A stretch of 64,000 nucleotides of DNA from an actinobacterium SCGC AAA278-O22. GTDB taxonomy: Bacteria; Actinomycetota; Actinomycetes; Nanopelagicales; Nanopelagicaceae. Location of the stretch: assembly GCA_000372185.1 (NCBI GenBank), contig AQUA01000002.1, positions 67,873 to 131,872 on the forward strand, given 5' to 3'. Below are positions 8,276 to 16,664 of the stretch, piece after piece. The notes beneath the pieces are model-generated. The model did not search any database, was not told the origin of the DNA, and worked only from the letters and a program-made list of their open reading frames with translations. Each line of letters opens with the position of its first letter. Positions within the stretch are counted from its first letter, which is position 1. The position numbers and the translations under genes are program-made.

Positions 8276-9763
8276 ATGGGCCGAGAAATTCTTCAGACAC
8301 ATCTGAGCCGCCGCTCGGTTATCGCAGCATCGATCACTGGCTTAATTGCAAATTCATATCTTGCAAAGGCCTTCAGTCTTGATCCGGGACTTTCAAACAT
8401 AATCCTGGGGCGACCTACCGATTCAACGATTGCTATCAGTGTTTTGGGCTCAGAGGCTCAGAGCGTCTACGTTGAGTATGGAACATCCAAAACTGCACTC
8501 GTGAAGAAATCTCCAACTGTTGCACTAACGGCAGGCGTACCTCTAGTCATCGAAATTAGCGGACTTAAAGCAAATACAAAGAACTACTACAGATTGCGCT
8601 ACAAGAAAACCACTGAATCTTCATTTGCAACCGGGAAAACAAATTCATTCTCTACTGCCAAGAATTCAGGTAAATCATTCTCCTTCTCTGTGCAAGGTGA
8701 TACTCACCCAGAGCGTGCTGGAAAGATGTTCAACGCAGATTTATACAGCGTGACGATGGCCAATATTGCTTCGCAGCAACCAGATTTCCATATTCTTCTT
8801 GGAGATGACTTCAGCATCGATCCTCTGATTGATAAAGGTCAGGCGAATCAAGATGGCGTTGAAAATATTTATCGCACCCATCGCAACTGGCTGGCAATTG
8901 CAGGAGCAAGCGTTCCAATATTTCTTGTCAATGGAAATCATGAGCAGGCTGCTGCCTATTTGCTTGATGGCACAGCTTCAAACCCAGCTGTTCTAGCCGG
9001 AAATGCGAGATTGAAGTACTACCCGCTTCCAGCTCCCAATCGTTTTTACACTGGCGACAGTTACGAAATCCCCAATGTCGGACTCCCGCGCGATTACTAC
9101 TCATGGACTTGGGGCGATGCACTTTTTATCTCAATCGATCCTTATTGGCACTCCAAGCAAGCAGTCGACAATGTCGCGGGCGTAAGTGCAGATACCAACG
9201 ATAAAGCCGGTGGTAAATCTGGAAGTGGGAAGACCACAAACTTATGGAACGTTGGAATTGGTGATGAGCAGTACGCATGGCTAAAGAAAACGCTTGAAAC
9301 CAGCAGGGCTAAGTACAAATTTGTCTTCGCACACCACGTTCTTGGAACTGGCCGTGGCGCTGTTGAAGTTTCTACCAATTACGAATGGGGAGGAAAAGAT
9401 CCAAAAGGAATAAGTACTTTCGCAAAGGAGCGACCAAATTGGGAGCTTCCAATCCACGATCTGATGGTGAAGAACGGAGTATCTATCTTCTTCCAAGGTC
9501 ACGATCACATATTTGTTACACAGGAGCGAGATGGATTGATTTATCAATCTATGCCGAATCCAGCAGACGACACTTTTTCAATGTTTAACGATTCAGCTTA
9601 TTTATCAGGCACCAAAGCGCCCAACTCTGGCCACGTGCGAGTAAGCGTTTCTCCAACTGAGGCAAAAGTTGAATACTTCTTGGCAGCACGTACTCAAGAT
9701 TCCGGTCGTACGAATCTATCTACTGCCCACTCATACACAGTCAAACCAAAGTCAGTGAGGTAG
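8276..9763 (+). CDS. Tat-exported calcineurin-like metallophosphoesterase with Fn3-like N-terminus
   Basis: A 495-residue predicted exported phosphatase. Residues 10-34 form a twin-arginine signal (SRRSVIAAS then a hydrophobic stretch). Residues about 40-128 resemble the fibronectin-like domain of purple acid phosphatases (VYVEYGTS, ISGLKANTKNYYRLRY). The catalytic domain carries all binuclear metal motifs: D142-T-H144, GDDFSID, GNHE, FAHHVLG and QGHDHIF. Tat export fits a protein that folds with its metals before secretion. It is first of four closely packed genes (6-base gap to the YHYH gene) and shares its architecture with the third. Substrate unknown; phosphate scavenging is plausible but unproven. 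Confidence 0.85.
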   Translation: MGREILQTHLSRRSVIAASITGLIANSYLAKAFSLDPGLSNIILGRPTDSTIAISVLGSEAQSVYVEYGTSKTALVKKSPTVALTAGVPLVIEISGLKANTKNYYRLRYKKTTESSFATGKTNSFSTAKNSGKSFSFSVQGDTHPERAGKMFNADLYSVTMANIASQQPDFHILLGDDFSIDPLIDKGQANQDGVENIYRTHRNWLAIAGASVPIFLVNGNHEQAAAYLLDGTASNPAVLAGNARLKYYPLPAPNRFYTGDSYEIPNVGLPRDYYSWTWGDALFISIDPYWHSKQAVDNVAGVSADTNDKAGGKSGSGKTTNLWNVGIGDEQYAWLKKTLETSRAKYKFVFAHHVLGTGRGAVEVSTNYEWGGKDPKGISTFAKERPNWELPIHDLMVKNGVSIFFQGHDHIFVTQERDGLIYQSMPNPADDTFSMFNDSAYLSGTKAPNSGHVRVSVSPTEAKVEYFLAARTQDSGRTNLSTAHSYTVKPKSVR

Positions 9764-9769
9764 TAGGAA

Positions 9770-10726
9770 ATGCATGACCATGAAGTATTCCATCTCAGCG
9801 AATTTGATCGACGACGATTCTTACAACTTGCAGGGCTGGCAACAGGTGTCGGCCTACTAAGTTCTTTAGCCGAAACTAGTGCTTCAGCAGCACTTCCTGC
9901 GGTGAAACTTCCCGGGTTCTCTGCATTTGCAAAGAGTGTCAAAGTATTTAAGAGCGATAAGTATTACCTTGTTGAAAGCGATGGAATTCCGGCCCATCAA
10001 ATGATGGTTGGTATTAAGAGTTGGCAACAACAAGTGCCAACTGTGCAGCCTTACTCAGGAACAAATGCATGGTCCATTCCCATTACTCCGGTGATTGTAA
10101 CAAACCCCATTTTGGCAAAAGATCATTTCTTACGAGGCGCTATTGCAATCGCAGTGAATGGAGTTCCGATATTTAACGCGCTCAATAATCGTGGGGATGA
10201 CGCACTATTGGCTGGCGAACTTGATAACTGGGGAGGGCACTGCGGTCGCGCTGATGATTACCACTACCACGTTGCACCAACTCATCTACAGAGCGTTGTT
10301 GGTACCAAAGTGCCGATCGCATATGCCCTCGATGGCTTCCCGATTTATGGTGAAAAAGAACCAGATGGAAAGAAAGTTGTAGGTCTTGATTCTTTTAATG
10401 GCCATTTCGATTCGAAGAAAAATTATCACTATCACGCAACCAAGACTTATCCATATATCAATGGTGGATTTAAGGGAGTAGTTACAGAGATTGAAGGCCA
10501 AGTTGACCCACAATCACTCACGAAAGCATTTAGGCCAGCAGGTGAACCACTCAGAGGTGCAGTCATTACAGGGCTTACCCGAATTTCAACAGATACTTTC
10601 GATCTCACATACACGCTCAATGGTGCAGAAGGTCATGTGAAGTACACAGCATCACTTGCTCAAGTAAGTATGCAATTTACTGATCCATCTGGAGCAACTC
10701 GAAGTGAGGTGTATGCGAGAAAATGA
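9770..10726 (+). CDS. Tat-exported YHYH-domain protein
   Basis: A 318-residue exported protein with a clear Tat signal (DRRRFLQLAGLATG, cleavage probably after SASA). The mature part matches the YHYH domain: GHCGRADDYHYHV is followed by PIAYALDGFPIYG and then NYHYHATKTYPYINGG. The paired His/Tyr motifs suggest metal coordination, but no enzymatic role is established for the family that I know of. It lies between two Tat-exported metallophosphatases, and its stop overlaps the next start as ATGA, so the three are very likely one transcript and may act together outside the membrane. Confidence 0.85.
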   Translation: MHDHEVFHLSEFDRRRFLQLAGLATGVGLLSSLAETSASAALPAVKLPGFSAFAKSVKVFKSDKYYLVESDGIPAHQMMVGIKSWQQQVPTVQPYSGTNAWSIPITPVIVTNPILAKDHFLRGAIAIAVNGVPIFNALNNRGDDALLAGELDNWGGHCGRADDYHYHVAPTHLQSVVGTKVPIAYALDGFPIYGEKEPDGKKVVGLDSFNGHFDSKKNYHYHATKTYPYINGGFKGVVTEIEGQVDPQSLTKAFRPAGEPLRGAVITGLTRISTDTFDLTYTLNGAEGHVKYTASLAQVSMQFTDPSGATRSEVYARK

Positions 10727-12012
10727 GTAACCCATTCGCTTTCTTTAGCCGCCGAAATTTCCTCAAGGCATCGGTTTTAGGAGTCGCTGCCGCGTCTCCA
10801 CTTTCTCGCGCGATTGCAGCCGTTCCAGTCACCGCGAAAATATTTGGGACACCTTCTGCATATTCATTCGCTGTTGCCGTCTCAGCATCCGTCAAAGCAA
10901 ACGTCTATATCGAATACGGGTACACAAAAAGTTCTATCGCTGGGAAGACCGCCACCGTAGGAATCGCTCAAGGGGCTACCTCGAATTTCACTATCTCGGG
11001 GCTTAAAGCCAACTCGCAAGTTTTTTATAGAGTCAGATATGCAATTGGTACTAGCAAAAATTTTGCATCTTTAACGCAGAAAATAGTTTCAACAGCTGCG
11101 ACAGCAAATAATGCAGTATTCGCAATTCAAGCAGACCCTCACATGGATGAAAATTCAAGTGCGGATGTTTATAAGGGGACTCTGAAGCAGATTGTGGCCG
11201 CCAGCCCGGCATTTCTTTTGGATCTAGGCGACATTTTCATGGTCGACAAGCTCGCCGATAAATCCGAGTCAAACATTCGTGGCCGTTTTGAGCTAATGAA
11301 AGGTTATTACCAAGAACTCGGAAACGTCCCGCTGAAAATCTGTTTAGGTAATCACGACGGAGAACTTGGCTATAGCAAGTTCAATACGAAGAGTTATCGC
11401 AAAGAGTATTTCCCAGAGCAAACTGGTGAGCTGGCTTATTACTCATTTACAGGGCCTGATCAACTCCATATTGTGCTCGATCCATTTACATACACAACCA
11501 AAAACCCTTCAGCAGCTGGGTGGGAATGGACCTTGGGCAAGACCCAATATGACTGGTTTGTTGCCACCTTAAAGAATTCGCAAGAGCGCCATAAGTTCAT
11601 ATATATCCACCACTTACTTGTTGGAGATCAAACCTCACGCGGCGGAATTGAAATCGCAAAGAAAAATGAGTGGGGCGGAAATAACAATGATGGAACATAT
11701 GGTTTCGATTCCAACCGTCCGGGTTGGGGAAAGCCAATTCATCAGCTTCTGCTTGATTACAAAGTTGGTTTTGTCTTTAAGGGTCACGACCATCTCTATG
11801 TGAAGCAAGAGCTCGACGGAATTATTTATCAGACTCTTCCCCAGCCAAGTCATCCTGGAGAGAAAATTGATGTCACGCAGTACGGATATATCTCAGGTAA
11901 GGGCGTGGGAGGCTCGGGGTATCTCAAAGTTTCAACTTCAGGATCGGTAGCGCAGGTCGACTTCATTACCTTTGAAGGAAAAGTTGCCGATACATATACG
12001 AGAACGGTGTAA
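10723..12012 (+). CDS. second Tat-exported metallophosphoesterase
   Basis: A 429-residue paralogue of the protein at 8276. It has a textbook Tat motif (SRRNFLKAS) and an Fn3-like segment (VYIEYGYTKSS, ISGLKANSQVFYRVRYA). Its metal motifs are QADPHMDE, LGDIFMVD, GNHDGE, YIHHLLVG and KGHDHLYV. It differs in having GNHD rather than GNHE, and it is about 65 residues shorter. The start overlaps the YHYH stop by four bases. Two related enzymes around one YHYH protein suggest different substrates or a subfunctionalised duplication. No substrate can be named. Confidence 0.85.
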   Translation: MSNPFAFFSRRNFLKASVLGVAAASPLSRAIAAVPVTAKIFGTPSAYSFAVAVSASVKANVYIEYGYTKSSIAGKTATVGIAQGATSNFTISGLKANSQVFYRVRYAIGTSKNFASLTQKIVSTAATANNAVFAIQADPHMDENSSADVYKGTLKQIVAASPAFLLDLGDIFMVDKLADKSESNIRGRFELMKGYYQELGNVPLKICLGNHDGELGYSKFNTKSYRKEYFPEQTGELAYYSFTGPDQLHIVLDPFTYTTKNPSAAGWEWTLGKTQYDWFVATLKNSQERHKFIYIHHLLVGDQTSRGGIEIAKKNEWGGNNNDGTYGFDSNRPGWGKPIHQLLLDYKVGFVFKGHDHLYVKQELDGIIYQTLPQPSHPGEKIDVTQYGYISGKGVGGSGYLKVSTSGSVAQVDFITFEGKVADTYTRTV

Positions 12013-12014
12013 CG

Positions 12015-13169
12015 ATGAAGAGGTTCGCACTTGTTCTAGCAATGTTATGTACAACCCTCTCCGTTCCTGCAGATGCAGCAGTGAGCAAACCAACTACTTT
12101 CCAGGCAGAAATTTGGGTAGATAACTGGTTCGCCCTCTATATCAATGGCAAGAAAGTCGGAGAAGATTCTGTCCCAATTACAACAGAACGTTCTTTCAAT
12201 AGTGAAAAGATTAAATTCACTGCTACCTATCCATTTACCGTGGGGCTTATGGTTCGCGACTTCACCGAAAATAGTTCAGGCCTCGAATACATTGGTAAAC
12301 CAAATCAACAAATTGGCGATGGTGGAGCGATAGCCCAAATTCGAGATGTATCAACGAATAAAATTATTATGGCCACAGACACATCATGGAAGACGCTTGT
12401 TATAAACAAGGCGCCACTCAATCCGGAATGTGTTTCATCTTCAAACCCACTTGTTGATTGCAAATATCTGAACACAAATACCCCAGCTAACTGGTCTACT
12501 AATAGCTTTAAAGACACAGCATGGAAGTCTGCTACCTCATATACAAAGGAAGAAGTGGGAGTGAAGGATGGCTATCTCGATATTTCGTGGTCCAACACCG
12601 CAGGACTCATCTGGAGTTCAGATCTCAAACTCGATAACACGGTTTTGATTCGCAAGACTATTTCAGCACCTGCCTCATCTAAACAAGTTTCGACAGCTAA
12701 CTTTCAATTAACTAGCCCTGCTTTTGTCGATGGCGGAAAATTTCCTATCGAGTACACCTGCGACGGTGCAAGCATGTCTCCAGCATTAGCCTGGAGCGGG
12801 GCTCCAGCAGGAACTAAATCATTTGCAATTACCTTTGACACGCTTCCGGGACCACCACGTCCTGGAGAAACTGATTCAGGAAAGCATGCAATGTTCACGC
12901 TCTTCAATATTCCGGCTACTGCAACTTCAATCGCAGCTGGAAATAAATCAGCAGGCACTTATGGCCAGAACTTCCAAGGAAAGACGCTGGGATACACACC
13001 GCCATGCTCGCAAGGTCCTGGCGACAAGATCTATACATTCACTATTTATGCACTCTCATCAATGCTCGACCTTCAACCTTCAGCGACAACGGAGGCCGCG
13101 CTAGAAGCTGCGGTAGTTGGAAAAGTTCTTGCCCAGAAAAGCTTGAGCGTCTCATACGCCCGTAAATAA
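12015..13169 (+). CDS. exported PEBP (YbhB/YbcL-like) protein with N-terminal beta-sandwich domain
   Basis: A 384-residue protein with a Sec-type signal (KRFALVLAMLCTTLSVPADA). Residues about 30-215 form an unrecognised beta-rich module (ALYINGKKVGED, TDTSWKTLV, FKDTAWKSA) that resembles jelly-roll carbohydrate-binding or beta-galactosidase-like domains. Residues about 230-384 are a phosphatidylethanolamine-binding-protein domain (SPAFVDGGKFPIEYTCDG, MSPALAWSGAP, HAMFTLFNIPA). Bacterial PEBP proteins have no settled function. It follows the second phosphatase by two bases, closing the cluster. The N-terminal fold is a guess from residue pattern. Confidence 0.8.
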   Translation: MKRFALVLAMLCTTLSVPADAAVSKPTTFQAEIWVDNWFALYINGKKVGEDSVPITTERSFNSEKIKFTATYPFTVGLMVRDFTENSSGLEYIGKPNQQIGDGGAIAQIRDVSTNKIIMATDTSWKTLVINKAPLNPECVSSSNPLVDCKYLNTNTPANWSTNSFKDTAWKSATSYTKEEVGVKDGYLDISWSNTAGLIWSSDLKLDNTVLIRKTISAPASSKQVSTANFQLTSPAFVDGGKFPIEYTCDGASMSPALAWSGAPAGTKSFAITFDTLPGPPRPGETDSGKHAMFTLFNIPATATSIAAGNKSAGTYGQNFQGKTLGYTPPCSQGPGDKIYTFTIYALSSMLDLQPSATTEAALEAAVVGKVLAQKSLSVSYARK

Positions 13170-13282
13170 GTTTTCGCTCGCTATTTACCTGACATTCATC
13201 CTCAACTAGCCAGTAGGGCGTGCGGAGAGCGGATTATTTAACTGCTTCCCCAGCCATTTACTTGCAATAAGAAGGGGTTGCC

Positions 13283-13453
13283 ATGTCACAAATTAATGAT
13301 CTGCCAGAGTGCTTCTTGTGTCGTTCTCAAGACCTCGAGCTCGTGATGAATGCAGAAAACGGTCCAATGGTTCTCTGCGACGAGTGCGGGTATTCAAGCT
13401 TGATGTCTAATAAACATCTCACGCTGCCAACAGTTTTCACCATCGCTTCGTAA
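13283..13453 (+). CDS. 56-residue zinc-ribbon protein
   Basis: A short frame with GAAGGGG as Shine-Dalgarno seven bases before the ATG. The protein has two CxxC pairs, C10/C13 (CFLC) and C32/C35 (CDEC), 18 residues apart, which should bind one zinc. The rest is short and partly hydrophobic, ending TLPTVFTIAS. No family was recognised. It stands alone after the exported cluster and converges on the gene ending at 13466. The good ribosome site and regular cysteine spacing argue that it is real. Confidence 0.6.
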   Translation: MSQINDLPECFLCRSQDLELVMNAENGPMVLCDECGYSSLMSNKHLTLPTVFTIAS

Positions 13454-13465
13454 TCCAACTAGAAA

Positions 13466-13825
13466 CTAACCGTCTATCTGTGCCCTAGCTTCACACTCAG
13501 CTAATGCATCTGTAATAGCAGTGATTCTCTCCGCGAGATTTTCTGTGAGTTTCATCCACCCAAGTCTTTGGAAATTTATCCCATCTGTCTCTCGGCAACT
13601 ATAGCCACAACCATTCTTGTCCACGGAAATTTTATAAGTTCCATTTGGCAATTCGAGAGGCTCCTCGCCTCCAGCTGAAAGGCGAACAGCAAGTTCCTCG
13701 TACCTCGACAAATTAATTCTTTTCAAATCTGCCATCAGCGAAAAGTACGAACCTTCCCAAGCCAAATCCTGTTGGCTAAGAATGTTTTCGGAATTTTCGG
13801 CCATATATAACCGTACCGAGTTCAT
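13466..13825 (-). CDS. hypothetical protein beside tRNA-Ser
   Basis: 119 residues, no recognised family. The sequence is soluble, with mixed charge: an N-terminal part rich in helix formers (ENILSQQDLAWEG, LMADLKRINLSRYEEL), then LPNGTYKISVDKNGCGYSC and a C-terminal helix with acidic/alanine residues. The frame stays open upstream through the tRNA-Ser gene, but translation cannot sensibly start inside the tRNA, so the ATG at 13825 is used; a later Met at LYMAEN is possible. Sitting just downstream of a tRNA, with no orthologue in the conserved dnaX neighbourhood, it may be acquired DNA. Confidence 0.5.
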   Translation of the reverse strand: MNSVRLYMAENSENILSQQDLAWEGSYFSLMADLKRINLSRYEELAVRLSAGGEEPLELPNGTYKISVDKNGCGYSCRETDGINFQRLGWMKLTENLAERITAITDALAECEARAQIDG

Positions 13826-13874
13826 GCGATCACCCGCAGTAGTTTCCGTAACCTTCGGTAACTGGGTGAGAATC

Positions 13875-13962
13875 TGGCGGAGGATGAGGGATTTGAACCC
13901 TCGATAGGTTTCCCTATACACGCTTTCCAAGCGTGCGCACTCGGCCGCTATGCGAATCCTCC
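13875..13962 (-). tRNA. tRNA-Ser(GGA)
   Basis: Class II tRNA on the minus strand. The acceptor stem pairs GGAGGAT with ATCCTCC, the anticodon loop TTGGAAA gives GGA (reads UCC/UCU), there is a long variable arm, and the T loop is TTCAAAT. The 3' CCA is encoded, unlike the four other tRNAs here. It lies next to the SRP RNA gene and dnaX, as in many Actinobacteria. Confidence 0.93.
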
Positions 13963-14037
13963 AGCGCTAAGGCGCGAGCCTCAACGAGCCAAGGGTAGCG
14001 GTGTGCAGCGTCAGCTCCGACACATAAGATAAGCGCA

Positions 14038-14125
14038 GATCTCCGGTGCGACGTTATCGTGCCGAACTCCCCCAGGGTAGGAATACAGCAAGGGTAGGTA
14101 CGCTCTAGCGGGTGCACCGGAGGTC
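14038..14125 (+). ncRNA. ffs: bacterial signal recognition particle RNA (4.5S-like)
   Basis: A single long hairpin. Bases 14038-14049 pair with 14114-14125 over 12 positions (one G-U). The apical domain shows CCCAGG, then a GTA/TAC stem closing a GGAA tetraloop (14080-14083), then AGCAAGGGTAGG, which is the conserved Ffh-binding region. The place between tRNA-Ser and dnaX is the usual actinobacterial one. The exact ends are inferred from pairing. Confidence 0.87.
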
Positions 14126-14202
14126 CCAAGAATTAAATACCACCAAGCGTTGCGGCCAATTAGAAGTGAATTGAATCGCGACCTTAACGAGAGTAGATAA
14201 AG

Positions 14203-15969
14203 ATGTCGTTAGCGTTATATCGAAAGTATCGCCCCTCTGTATTTGCAGATGTCATCGGGCAAGAACATGTGACTGTTCCTTTATCTAACGCGCTTGAATC
14301 AGGCAAAACGCATCACGCATATCTATTTAGTGGCCCACGTGGCTGCGGAAAAACTTCTAGCGCTCGCATCATGGCGCGCTCACTTAACTGTGAAAAAGGC
14401 CCCACACCTACTCCTTGTGGCGAGTGCCAATCCTGCAAAGACCTTGTAGCAAACGGCCCTGGTTCAATCGATGTCATCGAACTCGATGCGGCAACACACG
14501 GCTTAGTCGATGATGCCCGCGATCTTCGCGATAAAGCATTCTTCGCACCGGTGCAGAGTAAATACAAGATTTACATTATCGATGAGGCGCATCAGCTTGG
14601 GCCAGGTGCAGCAAATGCGCTGCTCAAAGTTGTTGAAGAGCCACCTCCCCACGTTATTTTTATCTTTGCAACAACTGAACCCGAAAAGTTAATCTCAACT
14701 ATTCGTTCTCGTACACATCACTATCCATTCCGTTTAGTTCCGCCTGGAACTCTTGGTGCGCATCTTGAAAAAGTATGTGAATCCGAAGGCGTGAAAGTCG
14801 CTAAGGGCGTTATTCCACTTGTTGTTCGTGCATCTGGTGGCTCTGTTCGTGATGCACTTTCTGTGCTGGGCCAGTTGCTTGCAGGTGCTGGCAAAGATGG
14901 AGTCAGCTACGAAATCGCGATTCAATTACTTGGATTTACTGATGGCGCACTTCTTGATGATGCGATGGATGCAATTTCTGCTCGCGATGGTGCAACGCTC
15001 TTTAAAACTGTTGACCGTGTCATTGAATCCGGTCACGACCCACGTCGATTCACGCAAGATTTACTTGAACGACTTCGCGATCTCATGATTGTTGATGCAC
15101 TTGAAGCAACAAATGCCAACAGCATTTTGCGCGAATTGCCGGATGATCAACTCGAACGTATGCGTGTGCAAGCAAAGAACATCGGACAAGCATCTCTTTC
15201 ACGTGCTGCAGATATTGCAGCTGAAGGTCTGACCCAAATGCGCGGTGCAACAGCGCCACGTTTAATTCTCGAACTCATCTGCGGTCGCATCCTTCTCCCT
15301 ATCGGCGACTCTTCAGAATCAGGACTACTCGCTCGCATCGAACGCCTAGAGCGAGTAGAGAACATTGCTCCGCAACCTCGCACTGCTGAAACTCCCGCAA
15401 AAGAGGTTCCCGTAGCGAAGCCGAAGGTAAGTAAAGACGCGGCTCCAGTAACTTCAAATGAAGCGAAGCGCGAAGTTCCTGTCAAAGAGGCGAAAGAAGT
15501 TGCTGGAGTCGAAGTTGTGCGCGAAGCAAGCAGTTCGACGAAGCAAGCTTCTGAGCCCGCCAAACAGATCAACACGATTGATGTTGCTGGGCTTCGTCGT
15601 TTGTGGCCAGATGTTATTGAAAACGTAAAGAAGCGCCGCCGCTTAACGTGGTCACTGCTTTCTGCAAGTGCGCAGATTCTGGGCGTCGATGAAAAAATCA
15701 TCACGATCGGAATCGTCAACGCGGGTGCTCGTGATTCATTTGTGCGCAGCGAGTCTGATGAAATTCTGCGACAAGCATTTATCGAAGTGGTTGGCCTCGA
15801 TCGAAAGATTGAAGTCACTGTCGATCCAAGTATCGATACAACCTCAACTCCTGAAGCTCGCGCAGTGCGAACATCGGAAGCGCCAACAGATCCCACACAA
15901 CTTTCAGGTGCAGCACTCCTTGCAGCAGAACTTGGTGCAACTGTCATTAACGAAACGAGCCACGACTAA
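14203..15969 (+). CDS. dnaX: DNA polymerase III subunit gamma/tau
   Basis: The clamp-loader ATPase of the replicative polymerase. Residues 1-370 contain the AAA+ core: Walker [11 protein letters not shown], a zinc-binding cysteine set around [10 protein letters not shown], Walker [10 protein letters not shown] and sensor 1 FATTEPEKL. From about 385 a charged Lys/Glu/Ala linker leads to a C-terminal tau-like domain (about 475-560, [15 protein letters not shown]). At 588 residues it is short for an actinobacterial tau. The stop overlaps the recR start (TAATG). The small ybaB gene that usually separates dnaX and recR is absent. Confidence 0.95.
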   Translation: MSLALYRKYRPSVFADVIGQEHVTVPLSNALESGKTHHAYLFSGPRGCGKTSSARIMARSLNCEKGPTPTPCGECQSCKDLVANGPGSIDVIELDAATHGLVDDARDLRDKAFFAPVQSKYKIYIIDEAHQLGPGAANALLKVVEEPPPHVIFIFATTEPEKLISTIRSRTHHYPFRLVPPGTLGAHLEKVCESEGVKVAKGVIPLVVRASGGSVRDALSVLGQLLAGAGKDGVSYEIAIQLLGFTDGALLDDAMDAISARDGATLFKTVDRVIESGHDPRRFTQDLLERLRDLMIVDALEATNANSILRELPDDQLERMRVQAKNIGQASLSRAADIAAEGLTQMRGATAPRLILELICGRILLPIGDSSESGLLARIERLERVENIAPQPRTAETPAKEVPVAKPKVSKDAAPVTSNEAKREVPVKEAKEVAGVEVVREASSSTKQASEPAKQINTIDVAGLRRLWPDVIENVKKRRRLTWSLLSASAQILGVDEKIITIGIVNAGARDSFVRSESDEILRQAFIEVVGLDRKIEVTVDPSIDTTSTPEARAVRTSEAPTDPTQLSGAALLAAELGATVINETSHD

Positions 15970-16574
15970 TGTCTACCGGAATGTATGAAGGTGCGATTCA
16001 AGATCTGATTGATGCACTCGGTCGTTTGCCGGGAATCGGACCAAAGTCAGCGCAACGAATTGCCTTTCATATTTTGCAATCGGATTCTGAAATCGCAGCC
16101 AACTTGGTTGAAGCAGTACGCACCGTAAAAGAGCGCGTGAGGTTCTGCACCCAATGCGGAAACGTTTCTGAAGAAAGTGAATGTCGAATTTGCCGCGATC
16201 CAAGACGCGACGGAACAAAGATCTGTGTGGTTGAAGAGAGTAAAGACGTGATTGCAATCGAACGTACTCGCGAATTCCGCGGGAAGTATCACGTACTTGG
16301 CGGTGCCATCAGTCCCATCGATGGAATTGGTCCAGACCAGCTACGTATTCGCGAATTAATGCAACGCCTTTCTGATTCGACAATTACTGAAATTATTTTG
16401 GCGACTGATCCCAACCTTGAGGGAGAAGCAACCGCCACTTATCTGGCCCGCCTCATCAAGCCGATGGGTATCAACGTCTCGCGCCTTGCCTCAGGCTTGC
16501 CTGTCGGCGGCGATCTCGAATATGCCGATGAAGTGACGCTCGGACGAGCCTTCGAGGGTCGAACCAACCTTTAG
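15969..16574 (+). CDS. recR: recombination mediator RecR
   Basis: Acts with RecF/RecO in loading RecA at gaps. The 201 residues show the usual order: an HhH motif ([18 protein letters not shown]), a four-cysteine zinc finger ([18 protein letters not shown]), then a Toprim domain ([34 protein letters not shown]). Length is normal. An internal ATG (MYEGAIQ) could also serve as start, but the first overlaps the dnaX stop. It belongs to the dnaX transcript. Confidence 0.95.
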   Translation: MSTGMYEGAIQDLIDALGRLPGIGPKSAQRIAFHILQSDSEIAANLVEAVRTVKERVRFCTQCGNVSEESECRICRDPRRDGTKICVVEESKDVIAIERTREFRGKYHVLGGAISPIDGIGPDQLRIRELMQRLSDSTITEIILATDPNLEGEATATYLARLIKPMGINVSRLASGLPVGGDLEYADEVTLGRAFEGRTNL

Positions 16575-16664
16575 TCTCATTATGTGGGCGATACGCTGTC
16601 TCATATATCGGGATTTTCAATAAACTGGCTAGCGCCATCTTTTCCATTGCTTCACTATTAAGCC

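Noticed and set aside
13826-13930. 35-codon N-terminal extension of the gene ending at 13466
   Set aside because: It would begin inside the tRNA-Ser anticodon arm; the internal ATG at 13825 is the better start.
13914-14129. Minus-strand frame covering tRNA-Ser and the SRP RNA
   Set aside because: It consists of two structural RNA genes; a protein here is not credible.
15147-15947. Long open frame (about 266 codons) antisense to dnaX
   Set aside because: Ser/Arg/Thr-rich translation without motifs, no ribosome site, fully inside a well-supported gene; a codon-bias shadow.
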